DNA of 64,000 nt from Ulota crispa. Its lineage: Eukaryota; Streptophyta; Bryopsida; Orthotrichales; Orthotrichaceae. The DNA is taken from contig OY987247.1 of assembly GCA_963920765.1 (NCBI GenBank), positions 12,558,471 through 12,622,470 of the forward strand, written 5' to 3'. Shown here piece by piece: positions 12,601 through 25,164 of the stretch. The notes beneath the pieces were generated by a model, which was given only the letters and a program-made list of their open reading frames with translations, ran no database searches and was not told the origin of the DNA. Every line of letters begins with the position of its first letter. The first letter of the stretch is position 1. The position numbers were made by a program, and so were the translations under genes.

Positions 12601-13263
12601 GGAGAAAAATCCTATATAGAGCGCAACAGGCGATTCTTTCACTACCGTTGGTATCTGATTTAATTCGAATCCTAGTCAGGTTTAATTTCCAATACACATT
12701 TAAATTTTACATAATTCCGAAACATTCGAGTGAGAAGACCAGAAACAACACTGTTCTTCGAGAATTGAGATTGTCCCGTATTACATATAGAGCTAATCAA
12801 GATAAATCATAACAACCAAAAACAGTCATCTCTGTTCCCAATGCCATGCTGAAGCTACAAGAAATGGGCAACACAATTTGAATGCAAAAGACGTCATCGA
12901 ATGCAGGGGTACCTGCTTCTTCCCTTGTTTAGGAAGCCCCAATCGTGCGAGAACATCCTTCAGTTCCCTAATGCGAAAGGAACCTAATTGGCTCTGTGAA
13001 CAGCAGTTCCAAAACCATCAATTAATTGGCCAAAGACTCAAAACTTCCAAAAAAACTGTAGGACGTATACGGAACTTTCAAATGTGCCGGTCTTAGCTGT
13101 ATATAAGGAAGAATAAATTTGCATTATGCAAAACAAAATTGCTCGAGAATTGTCACAGAAATTGCAGAAATATTAACAAAGACATGATTAAGCTCTAGTG
13201 ACAAGCAAGTTAACTTTTATTGAGAAGGAAACATACCCGACAGCGAGAGGCTACGTCTGCCAT
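6632..13263 (-). CDS. SIZ1: E3 SUMO-protein ligase SIZ1 (SAP, PHD, PINIT, SP-RING, SIM)
   Basis: It transfers SUMO from the E2 (SCE1/Ubc9) to nuclear targets. Seventeen coding exons join in phase: 13263-13237, 12993-12913, 12439-12379, 12131-12065, 11730-11568, 11284-11151, 11043-10972, 10770-10683, 10461-10386, 10173-10100, 9956-9849, 9598-9428, 9207-9103, 8907-8827, 8536-7427, 7189-7000, 6792-6632, giving about 922 residues (Arabidopsis SIZ1 about 880). Visible domains: SAP at about 13-47 ([20 protein letters not shown]); PHD finger C4HC3 with C120, C122, C134, C139, H144, C147, C168, C171; PINIT about 175-317; SP-RING about 373-435 with C388, H390, C393, C411, C414 ([26 protein letters not shown]); SUMO-interacting motif [11 protein letters not shown] near 605-616; SUMO consensus VKVE near 495-498; and the plant C-terminal block [10 protein letters not shown] near 824-833. 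The start ATG opens MADVASRC, like other plant SIZ1 N-termini. The last intron could be shorter, with the final exon starting at 6897; this would add a hydrophobic stretch. I prefer the longer intron because it restores the usual ending (LGSN...MDDSE). Identification is secure; exon edges are inferred. Confidence 0.95.
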
Positions 13264-14831
13264 TTCAACAAGCAACAAAGTTCCAACTCTACTGTTTCTG
13301 GGAATCTGACGTCTTTGTGCACCAGTTCCACCTCACTCGACCTAGCTAACTACTTGAAGTTCAATTTACGGGTTATCTCCACCATATAATCGAAATGCCA
13401 GGAAGTGGAGATAAAAATCGGCCAATTGGCGGCATCGCAGCCAAATATCTTAGTCGCTGAAATTGGAGCCGAGCGATGGTTGGCATAACGCTGAGCTGAA
13501 ATTTTTCGCCTCAGAACATTGCACCTAATCCATCAACGAAGGTCCGAACACTGGTGTCGGCCATGGAAACACAGCACAGAGAAGCAACCCGAAGTATCAA
13601 TACTATAATATTACAGCATCGTGCCGAGCACACCAGCTGTGAAGTAAGAAACTAAAGAACCTGTCAGGGTGGAGCCAAAAGATCCTCCCACACGAAACCT
13701 ACACTAAATTTTAAACCTCGGCAATACTCGAAGACGAAAGGCGCTCGAGAGTTTATATGCTTCTTAGCACCAAACACGAAACCCTGATTTCCGAGCACAA
13801 GCTTTTGAGAAAGTACACCAAAAAGGAGCCAGAACAATCAAAGACTCTGTCACGGGAAACCCTACCACATGGCATAATCAGGCGATGCTCCAGAAATCGA
13901 CAACACCAAACCTACAGTGGTACGGAGAGGTAATAACATCCGCTTAGATAGCCAATCCTGGTCCAATGCCTGTTACCTCCAAAAAAAAAAGGTTTCTGAA
14001 AAATGCACTCCAATTCGAAGTGAAATCCCTAGCTCTTCATATCCTTCCCCGAACCGAGCAACAAAATCAGCCACTCTAAATGCCGCAAACTAAACCCCAG
14101 ACGAACCGACTCGTCGAATCGTCCCGGCACCTCCCGTCCTCTGCTAGAACGATGCCACGGCCAAACCAGGCACCAAGACCTGGCTTCTTAGAAACGCGAA
14201 CACGACGAACACACCGAAGCCAAATCCAGATGAGAAACAGAACCGAGCAACTGCTGCCCATTCCAAAAGAGCCTGACTGTCAACGTGTCATCCAAACGAC
14301 GCAACGGCCATGGAAAGGGAGACGAAAGAACGGCCGCGGAATGGCGAATTAAGAGGGGCCGAACATTCTGGAAAACGCTTAGATTTCGGAAGGCTACGCC
14401 ATGGCGACGGGCAACGGCGATGGCGGATGGGGAGTCTGGTGGAAACCCTAGCGACCTCGGAACGCCATAGCTGCTGCGTCAGTCTCTCAGTGCGTGCCCG
14501 ACGACGACGATGACAACAGGGCCGATGCGCCGGGTTGGGACGGGCCGGGTGTCGATGGAAACGTCTCTCTCGCCCGTGGTGGTGGTTCTTCCCCTGCGGA
14601 CATTATTCGTTCGTTCCGATGATGTCGTCTGCATGATCCGTCGCTTTCTCGTTCGGGTTCTCACTGTCTGGTTCTCGCTGTGTTCTCCCTGTCTGCCAGT
14701 TCTCGTTGTGTTCTCATCGATGTTCTCGTCGATATTCTCATCTATCAATGTTCTCATCGATGTTCACAACTATGTTCTCGAGTCTCGACGTACTGGACAT
14801 GCCATTTACTTACCATTTATGTACCATTTAC
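13264..14831 (-). promoter_or_regulatory. SIZ1: SIZ1 5' region: probable 5' UTR and promoter
   Basis: Upstream of the SIZ1 ATG the DNA stays moderately GC-rich to about 14760, with the richest block at about 14080-14650. This is unlike the AT-rich DNA beyond. It probably holds the transcription start and perhaps a 5' UTR intron. Frames on both strands here (14080-14352, 14479-14757, 14510-14995) are low-complexity and unlike known proteins. A degenerate repeat of GTTCTC lies at about 14650-14780. A divergent transcript cannot be excluded. Confidence 0.4.
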
Positions 14832-14999
14832 CATTTGGTATGATGGTGTTTGACCATGAAGTGCCTCTTTGCATCAAAACATCTAATTCCAAGCTTGTAG
14901 CACTTCAAATGAATCATTTGGTATGTGAGGGTTTGACCATGAAGTGCCCCTTTACATCAAAACGTCTAATTCCAAGATTGAAGCACTTCAAATGAATCA
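14832..14999. repeat. 83-bp tandem duplication
   Basis: Two adjacent copies of an 83-bp unit (14832-14914 and 14915-about 14999) share CATTTGGTATG, GTTTGACCATGAAGTGCC, CATCAAAAC and GCACTTCAAATGAATCA. They differ by a handful of substitutions and small gaps, so the duplication is not brand new. There is no coding content. Confidence 0.75.
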
Positions 15000-15046
15000 T
15001 TTTAAAAAATCTGTAAGAAGGGACATTTCGTATAGCCCTTAATTAA

Positions 15047-15269
15047 ACATCCCTGAGGCATGCTAGACATGCTGTTGTCGTATGATTGGCATTTAATGTG
15101 ATCAAGAAGCTTTATTTTGGTATCTCAAATAGCTTGCAAGGATTGAATTGATTTATGATAAAAATTTATTTGTTGATTTTAAATGTAGTAAAGGTGTGGA
15201 TTTATTCCAAATATAAGAAAAATATCTTGTATTGTGTTGGTTACAACAGCATGCTCAAACATTTAAGGG
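15047..15269 (-). mobile_element. TTAA MITE family A, copy 1
   Basis: Family A elements are about 225-235 bp with termini based on CCCTTAAAGGAC and flanking TTAA. This copy has TTAA at 15043-15046 and TTAG at 15270-15273, and ends CATTTAAGGG on the right. The diagnostic interior is present: TTGTTGATTTTAAATGTAGT, AGGTGTGGAT and TATTGTGTTGG. Orientation is defined relative to the intact copy at 62843. It is non-coding. Confidence 0.65.
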
Positions 15270-16391
15270 TTAGCAATGGGAATAAATAAGTTTGTAGTAG
15301 AGTTTTAGATGGTGCAAATTTAAATTTTAAAATTTTATTTTTCTTTAATGTACTATTACCTAAATGTCCAAAGAAAGAAGTTCATATTTTTGTTATTTAA
15401 AAATTGGAGCACTTTGGTGAATTCTGAGAAAGTAGAAAATTTACAAATAAAAGAAAACAAAAAAATCAACATTTTTGAATTGAAAAACATGTGTTGGAAT
15501 TTGCCAAAATTGATTTTAGGTAAATTTATGTACCTAAAGGATCATTGTCCTTTTAGGAGACAGGTTGGATTTTGGGCATATACCTATGGCTAAACTACTT
15601 TGTATGATTTTCTGAAATTTTACTAAAGGTGGGGAATTCAAAGATCTATGTGGGCATCTAATTTTTTCTTCAATTTGATATTTGATGAAGAAGTTATGGA
15701 AGAATTTTTGCAACCCAAGGGAGGGAGGGCAATCCGGGCAGCCCAAAAACCTCTTCAAAAATTACATTTTTTTAAAATCAAAACTTGAAATTAGTTCTAG
15801 ATTTTTTATAAGTGAGAAGTTTTGAATCATTCAACTTCAATTGATGAGATGAAAGTTATGAGATGTTTTAGTTTGCGGGCTTTTATGGATTCTCTACTCT
15901 AAAATAAACTTTGCAATCTTTTATTTTCCACATTTTTCAATATTTTGGAAAAAAAACTAAACCTAAGGAAGTAGATTGATTATCACAACATTTAACCCTT
16001 GGGATTTGCATTTTTCATATCAATAATTAAATTCTTCAACAATTTAGTGTTTTGACACATTCTCTACTTCTTTTTATGTACTATTTTTTCCATGTGTTGT
16101 ATAGTTCCAATTGGTTTGAAAATTCTCCCACACATACCTAACTTGGTCTTCTACATGGGAGAAATAAACGTCAACTTTGTGTAGAGCAACTTTTTTCATG
16201 GAAGAGTAGTCAAAGGCTTTTGAATTTTTTGAGCAACACAAAGAAAAACCATTTTTTTCACTTCAGATGTAAATGTCTCCCTCCTCTCCATCTAAAATGA
16301 CTTGAATTTTTTCTCACAAGTACCTCTTCTAGTCTAGGGCAAGATCGTACAATTGGATCTTCCAAAAATAAAACACAAAATCCCTTTTAAA

Positions 16392-17036
16392 CCCCTAAAT
16401 GCCCAAGCAACAAGATTTGGGTCTTTACAAAACTTTGAAGAAGAATAAAATCTTATTGAATCACTATTTCCATTATTACTTTTTCAATGTAAGTTTGTTT
16501 TGAAGTTTGTTATCAACATCAAAACCTGATTTTGAAAATGAATGTTGCTGATTATTCTATTCGATATTTTATACAAGGGTGTCTAGTGCAATCTTGAGAT
16601 TTCTAGTGTTGGAAGATTTTGAAAATGAGCCTCAAATACATTAGAGCTTAGAGAAAAATCAACATTAGAAATCCATAATTTTTGTTTTGAGGAGTAGATT
16701 TTGAAAGCTGTAAATTAATTATAGTTAGACTTGTAATGACCTTAAAACTCATATTCTTTTGGTGACCAGCTTTTTAGATTTGACATGTGAAATGAGGATT
16801 GGAAGACTTCAAAGTCACTTTTGCAATTTTAATACCCTCATGTTCAAACATTATAATCTTTCAAACTATGCGTGATATTGTTGTATTTTCTTTTTCCATG
16901 TAATCTCTAACATGTTTAGTTTGAATTTGTATTGTTACAATTAGAATTTGTTTGATGAAATTAATGAAAAAGCTGGTTGATTGTTCAGTTTCATGAAAAT
17001 TACAAGAACCTTAGAAGGGCCTTGGGCATTTAGGGG
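16392..17036 (+). mobile_element. TTAA MITE family B, copy 1 (645 bp)
   Basis: The ends form an inverted repeat: CCCCTAAATGCCCAAG on the left and CTTGGGCATTTAGGGG on the right. The interior aligns along its whole length with 59416-60060, which is also 645 bp; shared blocks include GATTTTGAAAATGAA, TTAGATTTGACATGTGAAAT and GTTGATTGTTCAGTTTCATG. The flanks are TAAA and TTAG, degenerate versions of TTAA. It is non-coding and nested inside the family C copy. Confidence 0.85.
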
Positions 17037-17040
17037 TTAG

Positions 17041-17561
17041 CCCCTAAAGGCCCAAGGGGTAAGAGATGTGTTATAAATTGGTACTTTTGTAACTTTGATG
17101 AAGTTTTCTTCAAAAGATAAAATATAGAATCATAATGTTTAGTAATCATCCATAAGGTCAAACTCTAAAAAAAAGTTTTAGATTTTCATGTAATGAATTT
17201 AGAAACATTTACCATTTTATATTCACCAAAATTACAAATCGCTCATAGATTTCAAAATTTGGTATGATTGGTTAAAAATATACATTCTATTCTAAACTTC
17301 AAAAATGTAATCTTTTGAAAGGAGAGAACATTATTTGTTTTCGGAAATAGCAAATTTTACAACATTAGCAAATATTGAAGTGTTTGTCTTTGAAAAATTC
17401 TCCTTGATGGAGTTTAACTTGGATTGACATGATTCAAATTAAGTTGGAAAGTAGACTCGATTTTTATTACAAAAAAAATTTTGAAAAAAGTTTTTTTTCA
17501 TCTCAGACAGCCCAACAAAAATGGACAATAACCAAAAAATGGTCGATTGGGCGCTTAGGGG
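17041..17561 (+). mobile_element. TTAA MITE, family B-related, abutting copy 1
   Basis: The element begins CCCCTAAAGGCCCAAGGGG immediately after the TTAG that ends the neighbouring family B copy, and ends TTGGGCGCTTAGGGG followed by TTTA. Length is about 521 bp. Some interior phrases (TTTTGTAACTTTGATGAAG, AAAAGATAAAATATAGAATCA) resemble the family B left side. Together with the neighbour it interrupts a family C element. The two facing ends form a strong hairpin around 17020-17057. Confidence 0.6.
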
Positions 17562-18058
17562 TTTATAAACCTCTTAAATGTGGCAATTTTTAGTGATTTT
17601 CACAAAAAAAAAGGCCTTAATCCTTTACGGGTTAAGAATAGGCATCCATTTTTGACAAGTATACATCACATATTTTATAAAGTATTTAAGTTGTCAAATA
17701 TCTTGGAGCCTTTTAACCAAACCGTTAGGCTAATATTGCATAACTCAACTTCTAAATATTTAAATTAAGAAGGAAATTATTAAACAAAAATATTTTTAAT
17801 CCTTAAGTTTCTACAAGTATCTCATTTTGATGATGATAACAATTTGAGAATATAATAATTTTTTCTGAATTATTCTTATCTCAGTCCATCTTATTATAAA
17901 ATTAGACATTTGTTATTTTTCAATCTTTTTTTTCATGCAAAGCATCCATTGCAAACTTTTCTTTTCGAGATGTAAGATTAGTTACAAAAAAGCCTTGGGG
18001 AAAATGAAACCTTAGAAAATATATTAGTGCAAATTCATTTAAAGCTTCTATATATCTA

Positions 18059-18426
18059 TCTATATTTATAATAAGCTTAGTTCTATTAGTTGGGTAGTTG
18101 GGTGTCTATAATAGAATAAAATTTCTATTAGTTGGGTAGTTAGGTGTTGCTCTAAGAAGATTGAGTGGTGGTTATGTGGTAGTTATTCTTATTTCTATGG
18201 TTATGTGGCAGTTATGGTTGTCCTTGGAGATGTGGTATACACAAGAATAGGGGGTGGTTGTTTGGAGAAGGAGGCGAAGCGTGTAGGTAGGCATAGTACA
18301 GGTAAGCTCATTGTAATGGAAAGAGAAGAATCTTGAAAATTATGGGAAAGGTCATGTTAAATTTTTTGCAAGGACCCCCTCTTGTGATGGCCCTCCGCCG
18401 GAATGGCGAGTACAAGGGTCCACTAG
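18059..18426 (+). mobile_element. non-autonomous Helitron candidate, 368 bp
   Basis: The left end reads A|TCTATATTTATAATAAGC, typical of plant Helitron 5' ends. The right end is CTAG followed by T (18423-18427). A GC hairpin (CGCC-GGAAT-GGCG) lies 14 bases before CTAG, and a longer pairing of GGACCC with GGGTCC brackets it. Insertion between A and T, a TC start, a CTRR end and a 3' hairpin are the hallmarks of Helitrons. No Rep/helicase is encoded. Inside, TTCTATTAGTTGGGTAGTT is repeated at about 18081 and 18121. An alternative start is 18055. Confidence 0.6.
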
Positions 18427-18429
18427 TAT

Positions 18430-21400
18430 CCGATGATAAAACAAAAGTTAGTAATCACATCCTTACATATTACGCTTTAACTTTAAAATACTAACATGGG
18501 ATTGAGGTATCTTGAAACATTTAGATTTTACACTTGTGTTGTAATGAACATTAAGGGATTCAGATGTTTTCTTTAAAAAAAAACCTCATTTTTCATAAGA
18601 TTCATTAGATGTTTTGACTTGAATTGGTAATTGTTATTTTTTTGAATTTCTCAATCCATCAAAGACTCAATGATTGTTTTGTTTAGAACACATAGCTTGA
18701 AGCTCAAAAGGCCCTTGGTCAATTGGAGATTGGTATGTTCCAAATAACTATAAGCAATGAAGTTTGAGTTTGTCAAGTTCCCTTGGAGTTATGAATTCTA
18801 AAATTCAATTCTCATTACTCTAAACAAATAGTAAAGAAGGTTCTATTATTTAACCAAATTGGATTTTTTAATTGTTTGATTGTATGTGTTAATCAATAGA
18901 AGTATCATAGGTGAACAATTTTAAGAAAAATGTATGTTTCATGCTAAACCTATTTTCAATATATATACATGAATATCTAAAACCAAGACCTTATTTGTAG
19001 TTTGACAAAGGAGATAAATTCACCATAAGCACAAATATTGCCTACAAAAAAATATCAAATTCTCTCATTGGCTATACTAACTTAATTGGTTTTTGATGTT
19101 ACTTCTTGGTGAACAACAATTATGAAAGTTTTAAAAAAGTGGGAGAAGACAAGATGTTAGTTGGAAGCACTAAAGCAATTATACTAATTTTAAAAATCAA
19201 GTGTTTCAATATGACACAAACATGTCTCAATCATCTATTTCATAATTGCTTCCGGTTGGATTATAATCTTTTTGCAAGATAGTGTCAAAGTCTTTTTGAT
19301 GCACAATCATGGAAATTCCATATCAAAATACATTAATGGTTTCTTCAAACATATTCAATGTTTTGTACAAAAACAAAAATCAACCAAGAATGGAAAATAT
19401 GATTATTACTATCATTATTATTAATGAAGAAGTAATGTATAGAATGGATTTAATTCAAAAGGTTTAAAAAAAAATTCCATTAAGAATTTTATGAAATTGA
19501 GGCTGTTTACAAGATTCCAATTACATTTTAGGCCATCAAAGCCTTGGTGTCTTGCTATGGTTTGATAACATGCTTAATTTAAAATACCTCATATAAAGAA
19601 AACTGCAAATAGCAAAATAGATAAGTAAATTTTACATGAAAATATAATTCAAAAAACATATCAATTTCTACCTCAATTTATGATTACAAGTATGTCTTGT
19701 ACTTGTATTGCGTTGTGTCTCTCTTGATTGACTTTTCACCCTCCCTTTCCCTCCCTTTTCCTCTCTTTTCTTCACCCTCTCCTTGTTTTGAATTTCAAAA
19801 TTTGGGCAATGGACATACACCCAATACTTGACATCCAATGCTATGTATTAGAGAATTTCAAACTTTTGGTGTTGATAGGGAATTTTGAATATCACATGAC
19901 AAATAAACAACCCACATTTATAGAACCTTTATAACAAATTATTTCTAAAAAAATTCATTGTATGGCAATAATTTTGGGATCCCATAAATTCTATGATAAT
20001 GATAAAAATAATCAAAAAAAATTTGGAAAATGGTATGCAGCATTGCATCCAACAAAATATCCAACAAAATATCCAACAAAAAAACGAGGTTGTTTAATGC
20101 TTGTTTAGTAATGTTAATGATTACAAAAGTGTACTATCAAAATTCTCAATCCAATTCATAACATGGTACTAATTCTTCAAATCATATTGAAATTTGCAAG
20201 ATAATATAAACAATAGGAAAAAAAATAAGCCATTCTATTAGCAAATACATTTCCTAGCATGGCATTTACTATTAATTCCAAATCACATTTGTTATTCTTG
20301 ATCAAAAAAATCAAAGTTTGTTGAAATACACAATTTTGCGCTTACTTCTTCAAATATATGTAAGTATAAGATCTTGTGGAACTTTTCTTCAAGTGCCAAG
20401 TTTTGTCATGTAAGAGATCTTGATTGCAACAATTGTGCTTAAATCAGAAAGATTATTTTAATGTTATTTTAAGCATAAACCAACATGGATTGGCATAAGA
20501 AACATACATGCAAACTTGCACACTCTATGGTTTAATGATTCAATAATCTTCATATGAATGTTTGATATGAAAATATAAAATTTTAATGTTAAAGTTGTAT
20601 GATGCTTGTAAGATATTTTAATATTGGAATTTGTTAATGCAATCTGTTTATGTCATAAATAGTTTAATGTTCCTTCATTTTTTATATGTGTTGTTTTATT
20701 TTATTGTACAATCACTTCTCACAATTGATACTTTTTTGTATTTTAGCATTTGAATGTACCTACGTATTAATATCGAGAAAGTTTGTATAGAGTGAGTTTT
20801 CAACTAAATGCATTCATTTCTAACAAAAGAAAAAGAGTTGGTTTTAGACAATATGGTTATAAAGTAATAATTAAAAAAATATTCACTTTGTGTTGCAAAT
20901 CAACAAAGGAAATCATTGTTGATGAGGTATGAAAGTTACACATGCAAAATGTTTAAAGAGTGTTAATAGCAACTCACATGTTTTAAATAATATATAGTAC
21001 CCTTTAAGATGGTTTATTCTCAAAGCTCAAGGTTTAAAAAATATCAATAGACATGAATGTAGTATATATAGACAATTTACAAACATTTTGTCTTTATAAT
21101 TAACCCTCTAAATACTCATTTATCTACTTTGAAGGTTTGAACCTTCAAGGTTACTTTTTTTAGTATGATTGGCTTTTGGTTTTCAGGATTTAAATGGGGC
21201 ATTTAGTACTAACACCAAAATAAAGACGTGCTCAAATTTTGAGTAATATGACTATGTGGATCAAAAATTTATGTAAATAGAGGCAGAGAATAAGTTTTGG
21301 GAGCTTAAACCACCATTTGCTTATTTCACTTTGAAAACCAACCAAAGGAAAAAATTAACAGATTAGATTTGAAAACCTTTAGCATTGTGAGTTTCTCTAA

Positions 21401-24400
21401 CGCTGAGGGTACATAAAAGAAAAAATAAATTATTAATATTTTATGAAATTTCATTTAGTGCAAAAATACTCGCTACTAAGAATAGAGGAGTAAATTTTAC
21501 TTTGCCATGTCAACATTGATGAATGTACATTTCAAAACAATGCCAACATAATAACAATTGATAGGCACTCGTCCTGATTTTTTATTCTCAAATATTGTCA
21601 TAATTACTAGCAACACAAATATTTTTGTACTTCACTTTACAAACAATGATGATATAGTGGAAACCATTGTGTTGAGCAAATCCAAATATTATAACAACAA
21701 TTGACACCAAATTGCATAAGTCCTTGAAAAAAAATTATGGATTTATACTTGCAACTCACAATTTTACTTGTGAGGTATTAGTCCTAAAGACCTTGAATAA
21801 GAAACCTTTATAAAAAATATCAAAATTTCAACTGCAACACTTTTTCAATTATCCTAGGTCATAATTTGGAATTTGAAGTTTTATAGGAGATAAAAATTGT
21901 CAGAGATAAATCCTTGCTTTTGTTAAACCAAATGCAAAAAATATGTAAAATATATGATGACTTTAATAATAGAATATACTTTGTTCTAATGGGATTAAAG
22001 TCAAAGCCAAATGTTTTCTTTATTTCTCAAATATAAACAAAATTCCAACAAAGTGGTTGTTAAATGTATTATACAAGCCATTAACATGATAAAAAAATGT
22101 GTCTTTATTACGTAACGTTGATTTTTTTATCAAAGTATGAGAGAAATACATAACATATACGCTTGGGAGCTAAAGACATTGTAGAGCTTGTTTTGCTCAA
22201 TCCAAAAAGAAAATTAGGACGTTTTTATAATTACTAGAGTAAGCACGTGATTTTGTGGCATCAATTTTGGAAATTTACGCTATACTGTGCCCCAAATGCT
22301 CAACAAAGTGAAATACTCATGTTCTTTTTTTACAAATTTGTCAAAAATGGAAGTCATAAAGTAAGGCAATGTGGAATTCAAATTTAGTAATTTTTCCACA
22401 CAACAATTACACCAATTCAAACTATGTTCTAATCAATTGACGCACTCTTTAACGTAACATTGAGTAAATTGAGAAAATATGAAATTTGAGAATTTTAGAA
22501 TTTGTGGTTTTTAAAGAATATTCCCCAAATCTTCTTTAGAAAACATGAAATTAAAAATTTCCTAAATTGAATTTTATTCCAATTTACTTCACCCTTAAAT
22601 TTTTGAGCCATTTTGAAGGTATTTTGGACTTAGATTTTGTAAGTTAGGAAAGGGTGAAGCTTAAAGAATGATGAGTCATTTTTAAGCCAAAGTAACTGTA
22701 AGATCTTGTAGAAAGCCAAGTCTTTATCATCTCTACAAAGTTTGGTTTCAATCGAAGGGTTAGATATAAAGATTATAACAAAAATGTAAAGGGTACTATA
22801 GTACAAGGAAACCGATTTTTTGGAGTAGTTGAAATTGTGCTTTGATTGGCTCTTTTGGACACATATCATTTTAAAAAGTTGGCATCTTATGCTCATTCTC
22901 AAGATAATTAAGTTCTACATGTACACGCATAGAAACAAGTCTTGTATTTTTGGGGTAAGAAATGAGTGAGAAAATGGTCTTGCAATAGTGACCACTTCAC
23001 CCTTAAATTTCAAAAATTGTGAGTAAAATAGAAGACTTTCACAAACCTAAGGCCAAAACTTAACACTACAACCTCAAGACCACCTATGGTTTGAAAATTT
23101 CTGTAAATTCAATGGTGTCACTTCTTCTAAATTTGAAAACACCCACCTACATAGCTAACTTGTTTTTCTTTCAAATGAGCCAAAGTTCAAGTAATTCTTC
23201 ACATTCTTAAGTTCATAAATGGCCCGCTAAAATTGACCAACCCATTTTGGGTTGCTGAAAAATTTAAGGGTTAATATCATATTCTAGTTACATGCATAAT
23301 ACTTTCTAAATGTGTGGTAGTCCTGCAATTGCATTGCTTTTGTTTAGAGTTGTTTTTGCAAAAAAAAAAAGCCCTTTCACACATAACTCTATTCACACAT
23401 TGATATTTAGCTATTCCAAAAAGAACAAGCACATTAGGATACTTCAATCTCAAATTGTTGTTATTTGCCAATTATTTATTATCAACACAACATATAATTG
23501 ATATTTTAAAAAATGAGCTAGCAAAAACCTACTTCTTTGCAATACTAAGAGCTCAAATTTCCTTTTTTTCTTTCTTTTAGCAATTGATTTATGCTCTTTA
23601 CAATTCTCTCCAATTTTATAACCTTCAATTTTAAAATCCAACTACTTATTTTGCCAAAATTAACCAGCTATTAAGGCACTAATTGCTGGTTCTCCCCAAT
23701 CTCAATCATAATTTTGGTCATAGCTATGTCCATGTCTCTTACTAGCTGCCACTGAGTCTATGCTCCTGCCATTCCAACTGCTAACAAGTGACAAGTTCCA
23801 ATGACACGCAATGAAATTGACTTTCTTGTTGGCATGTTGTCAAAGGACATGCAATCTTGATTCCAAGGAATCTTGCATAAGTGCAAATATCATTAGTTTA
23901 CAAATATAAATTCACAATAATTGGTGGTAGCTACAGAGCTTAAAATCACATGTGACATCTCTATTGAAGCAAAGCATTTGGCCCTGCATCTAGCATGTTG
24001 AAACAACTCCCAATCTTGTAATAGTACAACTCAAGGTCTTGTGATATTATCACTTTGAATCTTGTGGTATTATACTTTAAGTCTTTGTGATATTATCACA
24101 TAGAAACAATTTGAAAATTTAATAATTTTTTTATTTAAACTTTTATATAATATATGAAAATCCCAAAAAATTCTAATGATGAATGCGCAACGTAATTATA
24201 GCTTGTATTTTGCTTCATTTGTATTTCTAAGTTATTAAACGTATCTTGCATTTTTTGAAATCTCATTTTTGTTTATTCAAACTAGACAAATTACATCTTG
24301 CATCAATCATATTTGAAATCTATTTAAATTTTGAGTTCCATAAAAGAATTCTAACATTTTTTATTTTTTATAAAAAAACTTGAATGCATACATTGAATAT

Positions 24401-25160
24401 TGCCCACATATTTATAACATGATCAAATATTTTTGAAAAATCTTGGAAATTATTATTCAATAAATTAAAATTTCAACCAATGATTTTTGTCTTTTTTTTC
24501 AATTAGTTATTTATTTATTTTTTATATGTTCTTGGCACTATATATTAGAAATATTACTTTCAAAACTTTTTGTTATTTTACTTTAGTCTTTTAGTTTCAT
24601 TTTACTTAAAAATCTCTTCTCCTTTAGATTTGAGTATATATGAAAATCAAGGTTGAAGAGTTCTTTAATTCCAATAATGCATTTTATAGAGTCATTGCTT
24701 GCTTCTTTTGTTATTTATTTTTATTTATGAATGTTTTCTATACAAAATTTGATTGCGCTTTTTAAAAATAATGTTAATGATTGATTTAAAAATTGCTTTG
24801 ATGCAATATTTTTATTTAACTTCAATTTAGTCATGATACAAATATTTAAGATATTTAACAAAAAAAATTGTATGTTTTTATGACATTTTTTTTCAATTTT
24901 GGCTATTGTAAATGCAAACGTAGAATAATTGTGTAGTTGAGCTTTAAAAAATAGATGGCTTCAATATTTTAGCCATCTCATATTAAAATGGCACATTGTT
25001 TTTTTGAGGTTTTTTCACACATTAATAAAAAAATCATGTTTTTAACAAATGCTATGTCAACCACTTTTTTAATTTAATTTATTCATTATTTTAAAAATAC
25101 AATACTATTAATAATGTCCGTTTTTAGCTTTTACATTTTCCAGTATATGATGTTTATTGA
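18430..25160. other. 6.7-kb gene-free AT-rich stretch
   Basis: Stops occur throughout all frames. The longest frames (22630-22902 minus, 19728-19934 plus) show no domains. Small features: three copies of ATATCCAACAAA at about 20049-20085; a degenerate roughly 30-bp repeat around TCTTGTGATATTATCAC at 24015-24100; and possible TTAA-element ends CACCCTTAAATTTTT near 22590 and AATTTAAGGGTTAA near 23263-23276, which could bound a roughly 680-bp element. Otherwise nothing is recognised. Confidence 0.4.
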
Positions 25161-25164
25161 TTAA

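Larger units (their letters stand above)
15533..17631 (+). mobile_element. TTAA MITE family C, copy 1, with a nested insertion
   Basis: Family C elements begin CCCCTAAAGGACTATTGTCC and end near AAAAGGGCTAGGGCCTTTAGGGG, with TTAA outside. This copy starts CCTAAAGGATCATTGTCC and ends GGCCTTAATCCTTTACGGG followed by TTAA (17632-17635). Its left 850 bp (15533-about 16390) and its last 55 bp (about 17577-17631) align with other copies at 28466 and 29401. The part between them is a nested insertion of a family B element and a relative. The frame antisense at 15534-15758 recurs in the other copies but carries no known domain. Confidence 0.7.

Noticed and set aside
14479-14995. 92- and 161-residue frames on both strands upstream of SIZ1
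   Set aside because: The sequence here is a degenerate GTTCTC repeat and GC-rich promoter DNA. The proteins are repetitive and match no family I know.
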